Source: Alphaproteobacteria bacterium
Lineage (GTDB): Bacteria; Pseudomonadota; Alphaproteobacteria; Caulobacterales; Hyphomonadaceae
DNA: 35,761 bases
Assembly (NCBI GenBank): GCA_018969425.1
Contig: JAGWYJ010000034.1
Location: forward strand, 1 to 35,761
Reading direction: 5' to 3'
Shown here: in pieces, positions 10,221 to 19,849 of the stretch
How the letters are laid out: every line of letters begins with the position of its first letter
Position numbering within the stretch: the first letter of the stretch is position 1
Program-made: the position numbers and the translations under genes
The notes under the pieces: model-generated
The model's database searches: none
What the model saw: only the letters and a program-made list of their open reading frames with translations
Told to the model about the DNA's origin: nothing

Positions 10221-10384
10221 CGACACCTCGGAAACGCTCGGCCAACGTCTGTCCCCAGCCTCAGCCGGCGAACGATCTGACCATCCAACCTATATCCCAA
10301 TCGTTTCCGAGAGGTTCAAGGCCGCCTCAATTCGATCACACGCCGAAGGAAGCCGCAAGCGGCCCGACTGCGCGTTTCAGAGCA

Positions 10385-11005
10385 TCATTCCCCGGGGGAA
10401 GCCCGCTTCTCGAACACCTTGTCCACAATCCCGAACTCCCGCGCCTCATCCGAGGTCATGAAGAAGTCGCGATCAAGCGTCCGTTCAATGACCTCATAAG
10501 GTTGGCCGGTGTGACGGACGTAAATCTCATTGAGCCGCCGCTTCATGGCGAGAATATCCACCGCATGGCGCTCGATATCGGTGGCGACGCCCCGGAAACC
10601 GCCCGAGGGCTGGTGAACGAGAATGCGGGAATTCGGGGTCGAGAAGCGCATGCCCTTCTCGCCGGCAGCCAGAAGGAGCGACCCCATGGACGCGGCCATG
10701 CCGATGCAGGCGGTCGAGACCGGAGAGCGGATGTACTGCATCGTATCGTAAATCGCGAGCCCGGAGGAGACCAGCCCGCCGGGAGAGTTGATGTACATCG
10801 AGATCTCTTTCTTCGGGTTCTCCGATTCCAGAAAGAGAAGCTGAGCGGTGATCAGGCTCGCCATTCCGTCTTCGATCGGACCGGTCACGAAGATGATCCT
10901 GTCCTTGAGAAGACGCGAGAAAATGTCGTAAGCGCGCTCTCCCCGACTGGTCTGTTCGACGACCATCGGCACGAGGTTCATGGCCGTCGCAAGGGGATCA
11001 TGCAT
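10385..11005 (-). CDS. clpP: ATP-dependent Clp protease proteolytic subunit ClpP
   Basis: A 206-residue serine protease forming the tetradecameric proteolytic chamber for ClpX and ClpA. The catalytic triad is S106 (IGMAASMGS), H131 (ILVHQPSGG) and D180 (LDRDFFM). The N-terminus [23 protein letters not shown] matches alphaproteobacterial ClpP after an eight-residue leader. The ATG at 11005 has only a weak, distant GGAAG. It lies 141 bases downstream of tig in the classical tig-clpP-clpX order. Confidence 0.98.
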   Translation of the reverse strand: MHDPLATAMNLVPMVVEQTSRGERAYDIFSRLLKDRIIFVTGPIEDGMASLITAQLLFLESENPKKEISMYINSPGGLVSSGLAIYDTMQYIRSPVSTACIGMAASMGSLLLAAGEKGMRFSTPNSRILVHQPSGGFRGVATDIERHAVDILAMKRRLNEIYVRHTGQPYEVIERTLDRDFFMTSDEAREFGIVDKVFEKRASPGE

Positions 11006-11146
11006 GACTTTTTCAATCTTCCGATGCAGGCGTCGGAGGCCGGCAAGGCCCCGATACGCCTGGGAGGCTACTCAGTCCAATATCCGGACGCGGGAGCGGC
11101 GAGGCAAGCCCCCGCGCGCTTTTTCCTCGCTGCTCTGGAACCGATG

Positions 11147-12484
11147 CTACTCGCCGACTTCCTTCATCAGCTCCTCACGGGTCACCGCGCGTTCGCTGAC
11201 ATCGGCGCGGGAGAGGATGTAGTCGACCACCTTCTCCTCATAGATCGGCGCCCGGAGCTGAGCGAGAGCGTTGGGATTGTTGCGGTAAAACTCAACAACC
11301 TGCTTTTCCTGTCCGGGATAGCGAGCGGCTTCCTGACGGAGGGCCCCGACAACTTCCTCATTGGTGATCTCGACATTGGCGCGCCGACCGATCTCGGCGA
11401 GCACCAGACCCAGACGAACCCGACGCTGGGCGATCTTCTGATACTCGCCCCGAAGCTCCTCGTCAGACTTATCCTTGTCCTCTTCGGACAGGCGACCGCC
11501 CGCCTTTTCCTGCTCAAGCTGCGCCCAGATCTGGTCAAACTCAGCCTTCACCATCATCGGGGGCAGCTCGAAATCGTGTCGCTCATCGAGGGCGTCGAGA
11601 AGGCTTCTCTTCACCTGCTGACGGGAGGCCCCACCGAGCTCACGCTCGATCTGCGCCTTCACAGCCTCGCGAAGAGCGGCGAGATCCGACAGACCCAGAG
11701 ACACGGCGAGAGCGTCGTCAATTTCAGGAGTGGTCGCCGACTTGACCTCCCGCACCGTCACCTCGAACACGGCCGGACGCCCCTTGAGGGTTTCAACCGG
11801 ATAGGCCTCGGGGAAGGTTACCGAGACGTCCACCTTGTCGCCGCCGCGGACGCCGACCAGCTGGTCTTCGAACCCTTCAATGAAACGCCCTTCGCCCAGC
11901 ACCAGCGTCTGGCCTTCGGCGGATCCCCCTTCAAACGTCTCCCCGTCGATGCGGCCGACAAAGTCGATCACGACGGCGTCGCCTTTGACGGACGCTTCGC
12001 CTTCGGCGCGCGGATCATAGGATTTCGACCCTTCTGCGATACGCCCAAGTGCCTCGGCGATCTCATCCTCGGTCGCCTGAGCGACCAGACGCTCCACCTT
12101 GAGCCCGGACACATCTGCGGGCTCGAAGTCCGGCATGACCTCTACAGCCATATGAAATTCAAGATCCGCCTCGCCGGACACCACTGAGTCGGCGGAGGCC
12201 TCGAGACGGATTGTCGGCTGGGCCGCCGGACGCAACTCCTTGTCTTCAAGGGTTTTCTGGCTTGTCTCCTGAACCGCCGCCTCGACGATCTCTCCCATCA
12301 GGGAACGGCCGTACATCTTCCGGATGTGCGCCACCGGAACCTTGCCCGGACGGAACCCCTTGAGCTGAACGCGGGGGCGAATCTCATCGATCTTCGCACT
12401 CAGCCGGGCCGCCAGCTCGCTCGCGGGCACGCTCACCCTGAACTCCCGCGATAGACCTTCTGACTTCGTCTCGGTGACGTTCAT
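11147..12484 (-). CDS. tig: Trigger factor (ribosome-associated chaperone)
   Basis: A 445-residue ribosome-bound chaperone and peptidyl-prolyl isomerase acting on nascent chains. The ribosome-binding signature GFRPGKVP lies at about residue 43. It is followed by the FKBP-type PPIase domain (about 150-240, including VVIDFVGRIDGETFEGG) and a C-terminal helical chaperone arm rich in charged residues. Length is normal. The ATG at 12484 gives MNVTETKSEGLSREF, as expected for the family; no strong Shine-Dalgarno sequence is seen. It is the first gene of the proteostasis block, about 130 bases downstream of tRNA-Leu on the same strand. Confidence 0.98.
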   Translation of the reverse strand: MNVTETKSEGLSREFRVSVPASELAARLSAKIDEIRPRVQLKGFRPGKVPVAHIRKMYGRSLMGEIVEAAVQETSQKTLEDKELRPAAQPTIRLEASADSVVSGEADLEFHMAVEVMPDFEPADVSGLKVERLVAQATEDEIAEALGRIAEGSKSYDPRAEGEASVKGDAVVIDFVGRIDGETFEGGSAEGQTLVLGEGRFIEGFEDQLVGVRGGDKVDVSVTFPEAYPVETLKGRPAVFEVTVREVKSATTPEIDDALAVSLGLSDLAALREAVKAQIERELGGASRQQVKRSLLDALDERHDFELPPMMVKAEFDQIWAQLEQEKAGGRLSEEDKDKSDEELRGEYQKIAQRRVRLGLVLAEIGRRANVEITNEEVVGALRQEAARYPGQEKQVVEFYRNNPNALAQLRAPIYEEKVVDYILSRADVSERAVTREELMKEVGE

Positions 12485-12617
12485 TCCGGAACCCCGAATG
12501 CGCTGAATGAAAAGCCGGTCCGGACAGTGTGCGTCCGGCCGGTCGAGGGGCGCTTATTGCATACGCCTTATGCCCTGTCTACGCGGGGGAAAGGGCCATT
12601 TTCCAGCCGGCAAGGCG

Positions 12618-12702
12618 TGGTGCGGATGATAGGACTTGAACCTACACGAGTCTCCCCACGGGAACCTAAATCCCGCGCGTCTACCAGTTTCGCCACATCC
12701 GC
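12618..12702 (-). tRNA. tRNA-Leu (anticodon UAG), CCA encoded
   Basis: A cloverleaf on the minus strand. The acceptor stem is GCGGATG (12702-12696) paired with CATCCGC, followed by discriminator A (12621) and an encoded CCA (12620-12618). The anticodon arm is CGGGA-TT-TAG-GT-TCCCG, so the anticodon is UAG, reading CUN leucine codons. The long variable arm (GGGGAGACTC) marks a class II tRNA, and the T-arm shows GGTTCAAGTCC. An overlapping small open frame on this strand is the familiar spurious translation of tRNA-Leu. Confidence 0.96.
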
Positions 12703-12738
12703 ACGCGACATGCGATAAACGCCGATCCGCGCTCCGGT

Positions 12739-14220
12739 TCAAGCCGAAGATGCGGTTCCCTTACGATAGAGAGCCCCGAGCACGTCTTTCAGGGCGGGCG
12801 AAAGATCCTCCGCCGTGAGGCCCGGACCGAGGCGGCGCCCCGCATCGCCATGCATCCAGGCGCCCGCACAGGCCGCGGCGAAGGCCTCGAGGCCCTGGGC
12901 CATCAGCCCCCCGATCACCCCGGCGAGCACATCGCCGCTGCCGGCGGTGGCCAGAAAGGGGCTCGCGTGAAGGTTCACCGCCGCCCGGCCGTCCGGATGG
13001 GCGATGACGGTGTCCGCCCCCTTCAGCAGAACGACAGCCCCGGAGGCCTCGGCGGCGGCTCGCACCGCATCGATGCGGTTAGGACGCGAGGCCAGAAAGC
13101 CGGGGAAGAGGCGTTCGAATTCCCCGGGATGCGGGGTGAGGACCGCCTCCGCCGAGAGAACGGCCCTGAGTTCAGCCGCCGCTCCCGCAAACACGGTCAG
13201 GGCGTCGGCGTCGAGAACGAGACGGCGACCGCTGCGACCCAGCGCCTCGACATTGGCCCGGGTGGCGGCGCCCAGGCCGGCCGCCGGTCCGATCACGACA
13301 GCGTTCATTCCCTCCGCCAGAGCGACCAGATCGCCGGGAGCGGCGAAGGATGCGGTCATCACGGCGGTCAGGTGGGAGGCCACGACGCTGAGGGCGGAGG
13401 GAGGACACAGCAGCGTCACCACGCCGGCCCCGATCCGCAGACCGGCGCCGGCCGCCAGGCGCGCCGCCCCGGTTGAGGCCAGTCCGCCTGAGACCACCCC
13501 CAGACGCCCTCGGGCGTGTTTGTGAGAGGAGACCCCGGGCCAGACAAGGCCCTCAGCCCAGAGGTCCGGCGCATTCAAGCTCGCTCCCGGCCCCGCCACC
13601 TTGAGAATGTGGTCGCCGAACCCGATTTCAGCGACCTCCACCCGCCCGCACAGCCCGGCCGCCGGATAGAGGCAATGGACCGGCTTGAGCGCGCCGAAGG
13701 TCACTGTCGCGTCGGCCCGGATCACGGGACCGGGCAGATCGCCACGATCCCCGAAACTTCCCGACGGCGTGTCGATGGCGAGAACGCGCGCCCCGGATGC
13801 GTTGACCCTGCCGACAAGAGCCGCAAGGTCTCCGGCCAGGGGGCGCCCCAGCCCGGCGCCAAAAAGTCCATCCAGAACAATATCTTCAGACGATAACTTC
13901 AGATCGGAGAGAGGTCGTGTCGCCTCGCCCCAAAGGGCGCGGGCGCCCGCTCTTTCCGCAGTCCCGCCCGGGGCCGCACTCTCGAAAACCTCGACGCTCC
14001 GGCCGGCCCCGCGCACGATCGCGGCCGCCACCAGAGCATCCCCGCCATTGTTTCCGGGGCCGCACAGAACGACAAGCCGTCCGGTCGGGAAGAGACGCAT
14101 GACGGCCTCGGCGCACGCCTCTCCCGCCCGCCTCATGAGATCCGCCATCGAAAGGCCGCCTGCGACCGCAAGCGCCTCGCAGCGCCGCACCTCCTCGCAG
14201 GTCAGGATCGAGCCCCCCAT
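12739..14220 (-). CDS. nnr: Bifunctional NAD(P)H-hydrate repair enzyme Nnr
   Basis: A fused metabolite-repair enzyme. The N-terminal YjeF_N epimerase domain (about 1-210, motif LCGPGNNGGDALVAA) interconverts R- and S-NAD(P)HX. The C-terminal YjeF_C/ribokinase-like dehydratase domain (about 215-490) restores NAD(P)H at the expense of ADP or ATP. The dehydratase signatures NLHASPFLATAGSGDVLAG and VLTPHPGEFERLFP are present. Length (about 493) fits the fused form. The frame can start at GTG 14226, overlapping the upstream phosphatase stop as GTGA, or at ATG 14220; I list the ATG, and neither has a strong ribosome site. It is probably translationally coupled to the phosphatase gene. Confidence 0.95.
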   Translation of the reverse strand: MGGSILTCEEVRRCEALAVAGGLSMADLMRRAGEACAEAVMRLFPTGRLVVLCGPGNNGGDALVAAAIVRGAGRSVEVFESAAPGGTAERAGARALWGEATRPLSDLKLSSEDIVLDGLFGAGLGRPLAGDLAALVGRVNASGARVLAIDTPSGSFGDRGDLPGPVIRADATVTFGALKPVHCLYPAAGLCGRVEVAEIGFGDHILKVAGPGASLNAPDLWAEGLVWPGVSSHKHARGRLGVVSGGLASTGAARLAAGAGLRIGAGVVTLLCPPSALSVVASHLTAVMTASFAAPGDLVALAEGMNAVVIGPAAGLGAATRANVEALGRSGRRLVLDADALTVFAGAAAELRAVLSAEAVLTPHPGEFERLFPGFLASRPNRIDAVRAAAEASGAVVLLKGADTVIAHPDGRAAVNLHASPFLATAGSGDVLAGVIGGLMAQGLEAFAAACAGAWMHGDAGRRLGPGLTAEDLSPALKDVLGALYRKGTASSA

Positions 14221-14222
14221 GA

Positions 14223-14762
14223 TCACAGCAGACGCAGCGCGCCTTCCTCCCCCAGGGAGGCGATCGCCAGGCGCCCCGCTCTTCGCTCCAGGCGCGTGAT
14301 GGAGCCGTGGCCAGGACGAAAGAGCAGAACGCGGTCATCTCCCGAAAGCGCGCCGACGATGACGTTGATCGCCACAAAGTGGGTGAACACGGCTGTCTCG
14401 TCGGGACAGGCCTCGAGCGCGGCGACCAGACCGTTCCGCCAGGGGGCGAGGTCCGAACCCGCCTCGCTCCAGCGACCGGCCATTACAGTCTTCAGCCAGG
14501 CGGGACGATCAGGGGTCCCCGACGGGGTGGGGATCTCTCCGACCGCAGGTTCGATCCGGGCGTGAGTCTCAAGGCGCCGTTCAAACGCTCCGGCCGTCTC
14601 CCGGCACCGGGCCAGGGGCGAGGTCAGGGCCCGCTTCGCTCCGGCCTTCGCGAGTTCAAGGGCGGCGGCCTCCGCCTGCCCTCGCCCCAGCTCGCTCAAA
14701 CCGGGATCGGGATGCTCCCCCCAACCCGCCGCCGGTTCGCCATGCCGGATGAGATAAATCAC
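14223..14762 (-). CDS. Histidine phosphatase family protein
   Basis: A 179-residue member of the phosphoglycerate-mutase-like histidine phosphatases. The catalytic RHG motif is at the N-terminus (VIYLIRHGEPAAGW), followed by LSELGRGQAEAAALEL, the ALTSPLARCRETA segment, and a second histidine region (VFTHFVAIN). The longest frame begins at 14861, but the extra 33 residues are Arg/Gly-rich and unrelated. The GTG at 14762, with GGGAG about 9 bases upstream, places RHG at the usual position. Substrate unknown (SixA, CobC and GpmB-like roles are all possible). It is divergent from glnB and overlaps nnr. Confidence 0.88.
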   Translation of the reverse strand: MIYLIRHGEPAAGWGEHPDPGLSELGRGQAEAAALELAKAGAKRALTSPLARCRETAGAFERRLETHARIEPAVGEIPTPSGTPDRPAWLKTVMAGRWSEAGSDLAPWRNGLVAALEACPDETAVFTHFVAINVIVGALSGDDRVLLFRPGHGSITRLERRAGRLAIASLGEEGALRLL

Positions 14763-14854
14763 CTGCCGCCACTCCCTGCCTTGCGCCGATCGCCTCTGCG
14801 AACGGCCCCTTCCCTTACCAGAGGGGGGGTCTCTTGCGAACCAGCGATTCGTCG

Positions 14855-14892
14855 TGCACAAGGTTTTGGCGCCGCCGCCTTAAAATAAGGCG
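14855..14892. promoter_or_regulatory. Palindromic control region between phosphatase gene and glnB
   Basis: The 243-base divergent gap holds a perfect 7-bp inverted repeat with a 3-base centre (CGCCTTA-AAA-TAAGGCG, 14876-14892). Just before it lies TGCACAAGGTTTTGGCGCC (14855-14873), which resembles two NtrC half-sites (TGCACCA/TGGTGCA) but with a 5-base instead of 3-base spacer and three mismatches. This fits a nitrogen-regulated glnB promoter, but it is only a suggestion; no convincing sigma-54 -24/-12 element was found. Confidence 0.3.
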
Positions 14893-14996
14893 CCCTACCC
14901 TCCGGCGCATATCTTTCAGGCAGCCGCGCTACTCGGCAAAAGCCGGATCGCGCATAGACAGATTCGCGCAACGGACGCTGGTCCGTCGCGGGTTAG

Positions 14997-15344
<348 letters not shown>

Positions 15345-15410
15345 TCGACCGACAACAACAGGCGCACAGATCCGCCCGGGACGGGCGGATGCGAAACGGA
15401 GGGTATTGAG

Positions 15411-16814
15411 GTGTCCGACCACATAATGAAACTCATCAAGGAGAAGGACGTTCAGTACGTCGACCTTCGGTTCACGGACATGCGCGGCAAGATGCAGCAC
15501 GTGACCTTCGACCTCTCGATGGTCGACAGCGACCTGTTCGTCGACGGAACCATGTTCGACGGCTCTTCGATCGCCGGATGGAAGGCGATCAACGAGTCCG
15601 ACATGCTCCTCATGCCGGATCCTTCCTCCGCGCGCATCGATCCGTTCTTCCAGCAGACGACGCTGGCGATCATGTGCGACATTCTCAATCCGAACGACAA
15701 CACGCCCTATAACCGCGATCCGCGCACGATGGCGAAGAAGGCGGAGCTCTATCTCAAGTCCGCCGGCCACGGCGACACGGCTTATTTCGGTCCGGAGGCT
15801 GAGTTCTTCGTGTTCGACGACGTGAAGTTCTCAACCGACCCCAACAATACCGGATACTCGTTCGACGATCCGGAACTGCCGTTCAACACGGGCCGCACCT
15901 ATGAAGGCGGCAACAAGGGCCACCGCCCGGGTCCCAAGGGCGGCTACTTCCCCGTCCCCCCGATCGACAGCCTCCAGGACATGCGCTCCGAGATGCTGAC
16001 CATCATGGGCGAAATGGGTCTCAAGCCCGAGAAGCACCACCATGAAGTGGCTCCGGCTCAGCACGAGCTGGGAATGAAGTTCAATACGCTGGTCGCGATG
16101 GCCGACAATATGCAGCTGTACAAGTACATCGTGCACAATGTCGCCGCGTCGTACGGAAAGACGGCGACCTTCATGCCGAAGCCCTACTACAAGGACAACG
16201 GCTCAGGCATGCACGTTCACCAGTCCATCTGGAAAGACGGCCAGCCTCTCTTCGCCGGCGACCGGTATGCGGATCTCTCGCAGATGTGCCTCTGGTATAT
16301 CGGCGGCATCATCAAGCACGCCAAGGCCATCAACGCGTTCTCCAACGCGACGACCAACTCCTACAAGCGCCTGGTTCCGGGATATGAAGCCCCCGTTCTT
16401 CTGGCGTACTCGTCACGCAACCGCTCGGCGTCCGTGCGTATTCCGTGGTGCGCCGGCCCGAAGGGCAAGCGTATCGAGGTGCGCTTCCCGGATCCCGCTT
16501 CAAACCCCTACCTGACCTTCACCGCCCTCATGATGGCGGGCCTCGACGGGATCGAGAACAAAATCGATCCGGGCCCCTCGATGGACAAGGACCTCTACTC
16601 CCTGCCCCCGGAAGAGCTGAAGGACATTCCCACCGTCTGCGGATCGCTGCGTCAGGCTCTCGAGTCCGTCGATCGCGATCGCGACTTCCTCAAGAAGGGC
16701 GGGGTCATGGATGACGACTTCATCGACAGCTATATCGACCTGAAGATGGAGGAAGTGATGCGGATGGAGATGCATCCTCACCCGGTCGAATTCGACATGT
16801 ACTACAAGTCCTGA
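15411..16814 (+). CDS. glnA: Glutamine synthetase type I
   Basis: A 467-residue GSI-beta-type enzyme making glutamine from glutamate, ammonia and ATP as a dodecamer. Visible signatures are [11 protein letters not shown] (ammonia-site aspartate region), the metal-binding [11 protein letters not shown], the [17 protein letters not shown] motif, the NRSASVRIP segment and the adenylylation site Y396 ([11 protein letters not shown]), so it is likely controlled by GlnE. A GTG start at 15411 is supported by GGAGG eight bases upstream; an ATG five codons later is the alternative. It is co-transcribed with glnB and ended by a strong terminator. Confidence 0.98.
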   Translation: MSDHIMKLIKEKDVQYVDLRFTDMRGKMQHVTFDLSMVDSDLFVDGTMFDGSSIAGWKAINESDMLLMPDPSSARIDPFFQQTTLAIMCDILNPNDNTPYNRDPRTMAKKAELYLKSAGHGDTAYFGPEAEFFVFDDVKFSTDPNNTGYSFDDPELPFNTGRTYEGGNKGHRPGPKGGYFPVPPIDSLQDMRSEMLTIMGEMGLKPEKHHHEVAPAQHELGMKFNTLVAMADNMQLYKYIVHNVAASYGKTATFMPKPYYKDNGSGMHVHQSIWKDGQPLFAGDRYADLSQMCLWYIGGIIKHAKAINAFSNATTNSYKRLVPGYEAPVLLAYSSRNRSASVRIPWCAGPKGKRIEVRFPDPASNPYLTFTALMMAGLDGIENKIDPGPSMDKDLYSLPPEELKDIPTVCGSLRQALESVDRDRDFLKKGGVMDDDFIDSYIDLKMEEVMRMEMHPHPVEFDMYYKS

Positions 16815-16839
16815 TCGATCCTCGGTCAGTCGGTTCAGT

Positions 16840-16875
16840 CGCCCCCGGAGCCGCGCTCCGGGGGCGATTTCTTTT
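16840..16875 (+). terminator. Rho-independent terminator of glnBA
   Basis: A perfect 11-bp GC-rich stem (16840-16850 with 16856-16866; CGCCCCCGGAG and its complement) with a CCGCG loop is followed by ATTTCTTTT. It lies 26 bases after the glnA stop. Confidence 0.93.
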
Positions 16876-16993
16876 GAGGCGCGGCGCCTCAGGCGGGCAG
16901 GCGCGAGACACCGTCGTCAATGACTTGATCATCGTCTCCCGCCGTGCTCGCTTCAGCGCATTCGCCGCGTCATTGCGCCGAGAGGCGGGCTTG

Positions 16994-17605
16994 ATGATCA
17001 GAACTCTTTATCTCTCCCTGTTTCTTGTGCTCGCGGGGTGCGCCAGCGCCCCTCTCCCTCAGGCCAGAGACATAGACGACGCCTGCCGTCTTCTGACGGG
17101 GACGCCCGGATGGAATGACGCGGTTCGCGACAGCGCCCGTCGTTGGGGCGCCCCCATCGGGCTCCAACTCGCGATCATACGTCAGGAAAGCGGATTTGAT
17201 CCGGACGCGCGTCCTCCGAGAGGAGAGCGACGCCTGTTCGGGCTGATCGAGGGCGAGCGCCCCTCGAGCGCCTACGGATACGCTCAGGCGCTCGACGCCA
17301 CGTGGGATCGCTACCGCGCCGAAACGGGACGGTTCGGCGCGAGCCGGCGCAGCTTCCGGGACGCGACGGATTTCATCGGATGGTATGTCGACCTTACAGG
17401 GCGCATGACCGGGATCGGTCAGTACGACTACAGGGATCACTATCTGGCCTACCATGAAGGACAGAGCGGATTTCTGAGCGGCACGCACCGCACGAAGGAT
17501 TGGCTGCTGAAAACAGCGAGGCAAGTCGCCCAACAGGCGAGTCTCTACGAAAAACAGGTCGCCGACTGCCGGGGACTGCGCGGCGGACTGTTCAACCTGT
17601 TCTGA
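16994..17605 (+). CDS. Lipoprotein with lytic transglycosylase-like (SLT) domain
   Basis: A 203-residue protein with a lipoprotein signal (MIRTLYLSLFLVLAGC, lipobox LAGC, acylated C16). This is followed by a goose-lysozyme/SLT-like fold: candidate catalytic glutamate E65 in LAIIRQESGFDP, then SAYGYAQALDATW and YLAYHEGQSGF. It probably cleaves peptidoglycan glycan strands from the outer-membrane side of the periplasm. The open frame runs upstream to 16874, but the first 40 codons are unlike the family and the ATG at 16994 begins a textbook signal peptide. It is separated from glnA by the terminator and is followed by parE after 125 bases. Confidence 0.85.
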   Translation: MIRTLYLSLFLVLAGCASAPLPQARDIDDACRLLTGTPGWNDAVRDSARRWGAPIGLQLAIIRQESGFDPDARPPRGERRLFGLIEGERPSSAYGYAQALDATWDRYRAETGRFGASRRSFRDATDFIGWYVDLTGRMTGIGQYDYRDHYLAYHEGQSGFLSGTHRTKDWLLKTARQVAQQASLYEKQVADCRGLRGGLFNLF

Positions 17606-17730
17606 AAGCGCGATGCGCTGTATCTGTGAGAAACGACGCGAGGCGGGCAGGCTCTCATCTGTCGCCGTCGGCGGGATCGCATTAGGCTCCGACACCTTGC
17701 GATCCGAATGATTCGAACGGCAGGAGCGAC

Positions 17731-19716
17731 ATGGCGAAGACCCAACCCGCACGTCTCGTCGAGCCGAAAGGCTCCGATCCGGGCAGCTATTCCGCCAAGG
17801 ACATCGAGGTCCTGGAGGGACTGGAGCCGGTCCGCAAGCGCCCGGGAATGTATATCGGAGGAACGGACGAGCGGGCCTATCATCACCTCTTCGCCGAGGT
17901 GCTCGACAACAGCGTGGATGAAGCAGTCGCCGGACACGCCTCGCGGATCGACGTTCGTCTGGATGCGGACGGACGGCTGACCGTCAGAGACGACGGCCGA
18001 GGCATCCCGGTGGATCCCCATCCGAAATACCCGAACAAATCAGCCCTCGAAGTCATCATGACAATGCTCCATTCGGGCGGCAAATTCTCGAACTCAGCCT
18101 ACCAGACGGCAGGCGGACTCCACGGCGTGGGCGTGTCGGTGGTCAACGCCCTTTCCGATGTTCTCGAGGTTGAGATCGCGCGCGACCGCAAGCTTTACGC
18201 GCAGTCCTACTCCCGCGGGAAGCCGCTCGGGAAACTGGCCCTCAAAGGCGCGGCGCCCAATCGCCGCGGGACCTCCATCTGCTTTCATCCCGATCCGAAG
18301 ATCTTCGGCGAGCGTCTGCGCTTTCGTCCATCCCGCCTTTACGCCATGGCCAAATCGAAGGCCTATCTCAGCCGGGCGGCGGAGATCCGCTGGTCGTGCG
18401 ACCCGTCGCTCATCTCGGGCGACGACAAGACGCCCGCGGAGGCCGTACTCAGCTATCCCAACGGCCTGAGCGATATGCTCGCAGAAATGTCGGAGGGGGT
18501 CGAACTCGTGCTCTCCACGCCGTTCACGGGCCGCGTCGAGATGGACGGAGGCGGCGCGGTGGAATGGGCGGTCGCCTGGAGCGCCAACGGGTTCGGGGAG
18601 GCGGACGGATTCTCCCGCTCCTATTGCAACACGATCCCGACCCCTGAAGGGGGCACGCATGAAGCCGGCATGCGTTCGGCTCTCACCAAGGCGCTCAGGG
18701 CCTATGGCGAGATGACCAATGTGCGGAAAGCGGCCAATCTCACGGCGGAAGACGTTCTTGGAACCGCCGGCTCCCTTCTTTCGGTCTTCATCCGCAATCC
18801 GGAATTCGTCGGACAGACGAAGGAAAAACTCTCCACAACCGACGCCTTCCGCATGACGGAAACGGCGATGCGCGACCGCTTCGATCACTGGCTCACCGCT
18901 TCGCCCAAGGAGGCCTCGCGCCTGCTCGACTGGGCGATCGGACAGGCTGATGAACGCATGAAGAAGCGCCGGGAGAAGGAAGTCTCCCGTCAGTCGGCCA
19001 CACGGAAGCTTCGCCTGCCCGGAAAGCTGGCGGACTGTTCAGACGGATCGGCCTCCGGCACGGAGATCTTCATCGTCGAGGGCGATTCGGCCGGCGGGTC
19101 GGCCAAGCAGGCCCGTGACCGCCAGACGCAGGCCATTCTTCCCCTGCGCGGCAAGATCCTGAACGTGGCGAGCGCCGGCGATGAGAAGCTGTCGAACAAT
19201 AAGGAGCTCAGCGATCTGGCGCTTGCGCTGGGCGTGGGGCTCGGATCCCGCTTCAGGCTTGAAGACCTTCGCTATGAGCGTGTCATCATCATGACCGACG
19301 CCGACGTCGACGGCGCGCACATCGCGGCCCTGCTCATCACATTCTTCTACAGACAGACGCCGGCCCTGATCGACGCCGGGCGACTGTATCTCGCCATGCC
19401 CCCGCTCTATCGCATCACCCACGGCTCCAAAACGGTTTACGCCCGGGACGAGGATCACAAGACCCGGCTGCTGGAAACCGAGTTCCGGGGCAAGAAGGCT
19501 GAGGTTGGGCGCTTCAAGGGTCTGGGGGAGATGATGCCCGCCCAGCTCAAGGAAACGACCATGAACCCCGCCACCCGGACCCTCGCCCGGGTATCCCTGC
19601 CCGACGGTCTCGCCGGACCGCAGGATCTGGTTGAGACGCTGATGGGCAAGCGCGCCGAGCTTCGGTTCAAGTTCATTCAGGACAATGCCGGGTTCGTTGA
19701 AGAGATCGACGTCTGA
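17731..19716 (+). CDS. parE: DNA topoisomerase IV subunit B
   Basis: The 661-residue ATPase subunit of topoisomerase IV, which with ParC decatenates daughter chromosomes. It shows the GHKL ATPase motifs EVLDNSVDEA, DDGRGIPVD and QTAGGLHGVGVSVVNALS. The TOPRIM domain has IVEGDSAGGSAKQARDR and the metal-binding TDADVDGAHI. The C-terminus LRFKFIQDNAGFVEEIDV is the ParE-type ending, and the protein lacks the long insert of GyrB, so ParE is preferred. The ATG at 17731 is preceded by CAGGAG. No ParC in the window. Confidence 0.96.
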   Translation: MAKTQPARLVEPKGSDPGSYSAKDIEVLEGLEPVRKRPGMYIGGTDERAYHHLFAEVLDNSVDEAVAGHASRIDVRLDADGRLTVRDDGRGIPVDPHPKYPNKSALEVIMTMLHSGGKFSNSAYQTAGGLHGVGVSVVNALSDVLEVEIARDRKLYAQSYSRGKPLGKLALKGAAPNRRGTSICFHPDPKIFGERLRFRPSRLYAMAKSKAYLSRAAEIRWSCDPSLISGDDKTPAEAVLSYPNGLSDMLAEMSEGVELVLSTPFTGRVEMDGGGAVEWAVAWSANGFGEADGFSRSYCNTIPTPEGGTHEAGMRSALTKALRAYGEMTNVRKAANLTAEDVLGTAGSLLSVFIRNPEFVGQTKEKLSTTDAFRMTETAMRDRFDHWLTASPKEASRLLDWAIGQADERMKKRREKEVSRQSATRKLRLPGKLADCSDGSASGTEIFIVEGDSAGGSAKQARDRQTQAILPLRGKILNVASAGDEKLSNNKELSDLALALGVGLGSRFRLEDLRYERVIIMTDADVDGAHIAALLITFFYRQTPALIDAGRLYLAMPPLYRITHGSKTVYARDEDHKTRLLETEFRGKKAEVGRFKGLGEMMPAQLKETTMNPATRTLARVSLPDGLAGPQDLVETLMGKRAELRFKFIQDNAGFVEEIDV

Positions 19717-19849
19717 GGCGCCCGTCCCCGTTCGCGGGATGCTCCGGGATTGACTTGAGGCCGGTAAAACCTATTGCTGCGGCTCACTGGCCGTCTCCGG
19801 GCGCGTTTTGGCCGCCCTTACGGCTCTTCGCACAGCAAAGACCGACCGC

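Noticed and set aside
10208-12187. 659-codon plus-strand open frame opposite clpP and tig
   Set aside because: It is antisense to two certain genes, has no domain-like sequence, and long antisense frames are usual in GC-rich DNA with this codon usage.
12554-12742. Small minus-strand protein containing CGETGRRAGFRF
   Set aside because: This is the well-known spurious translation of a tRNA-Leu gene, which lies exactly here.
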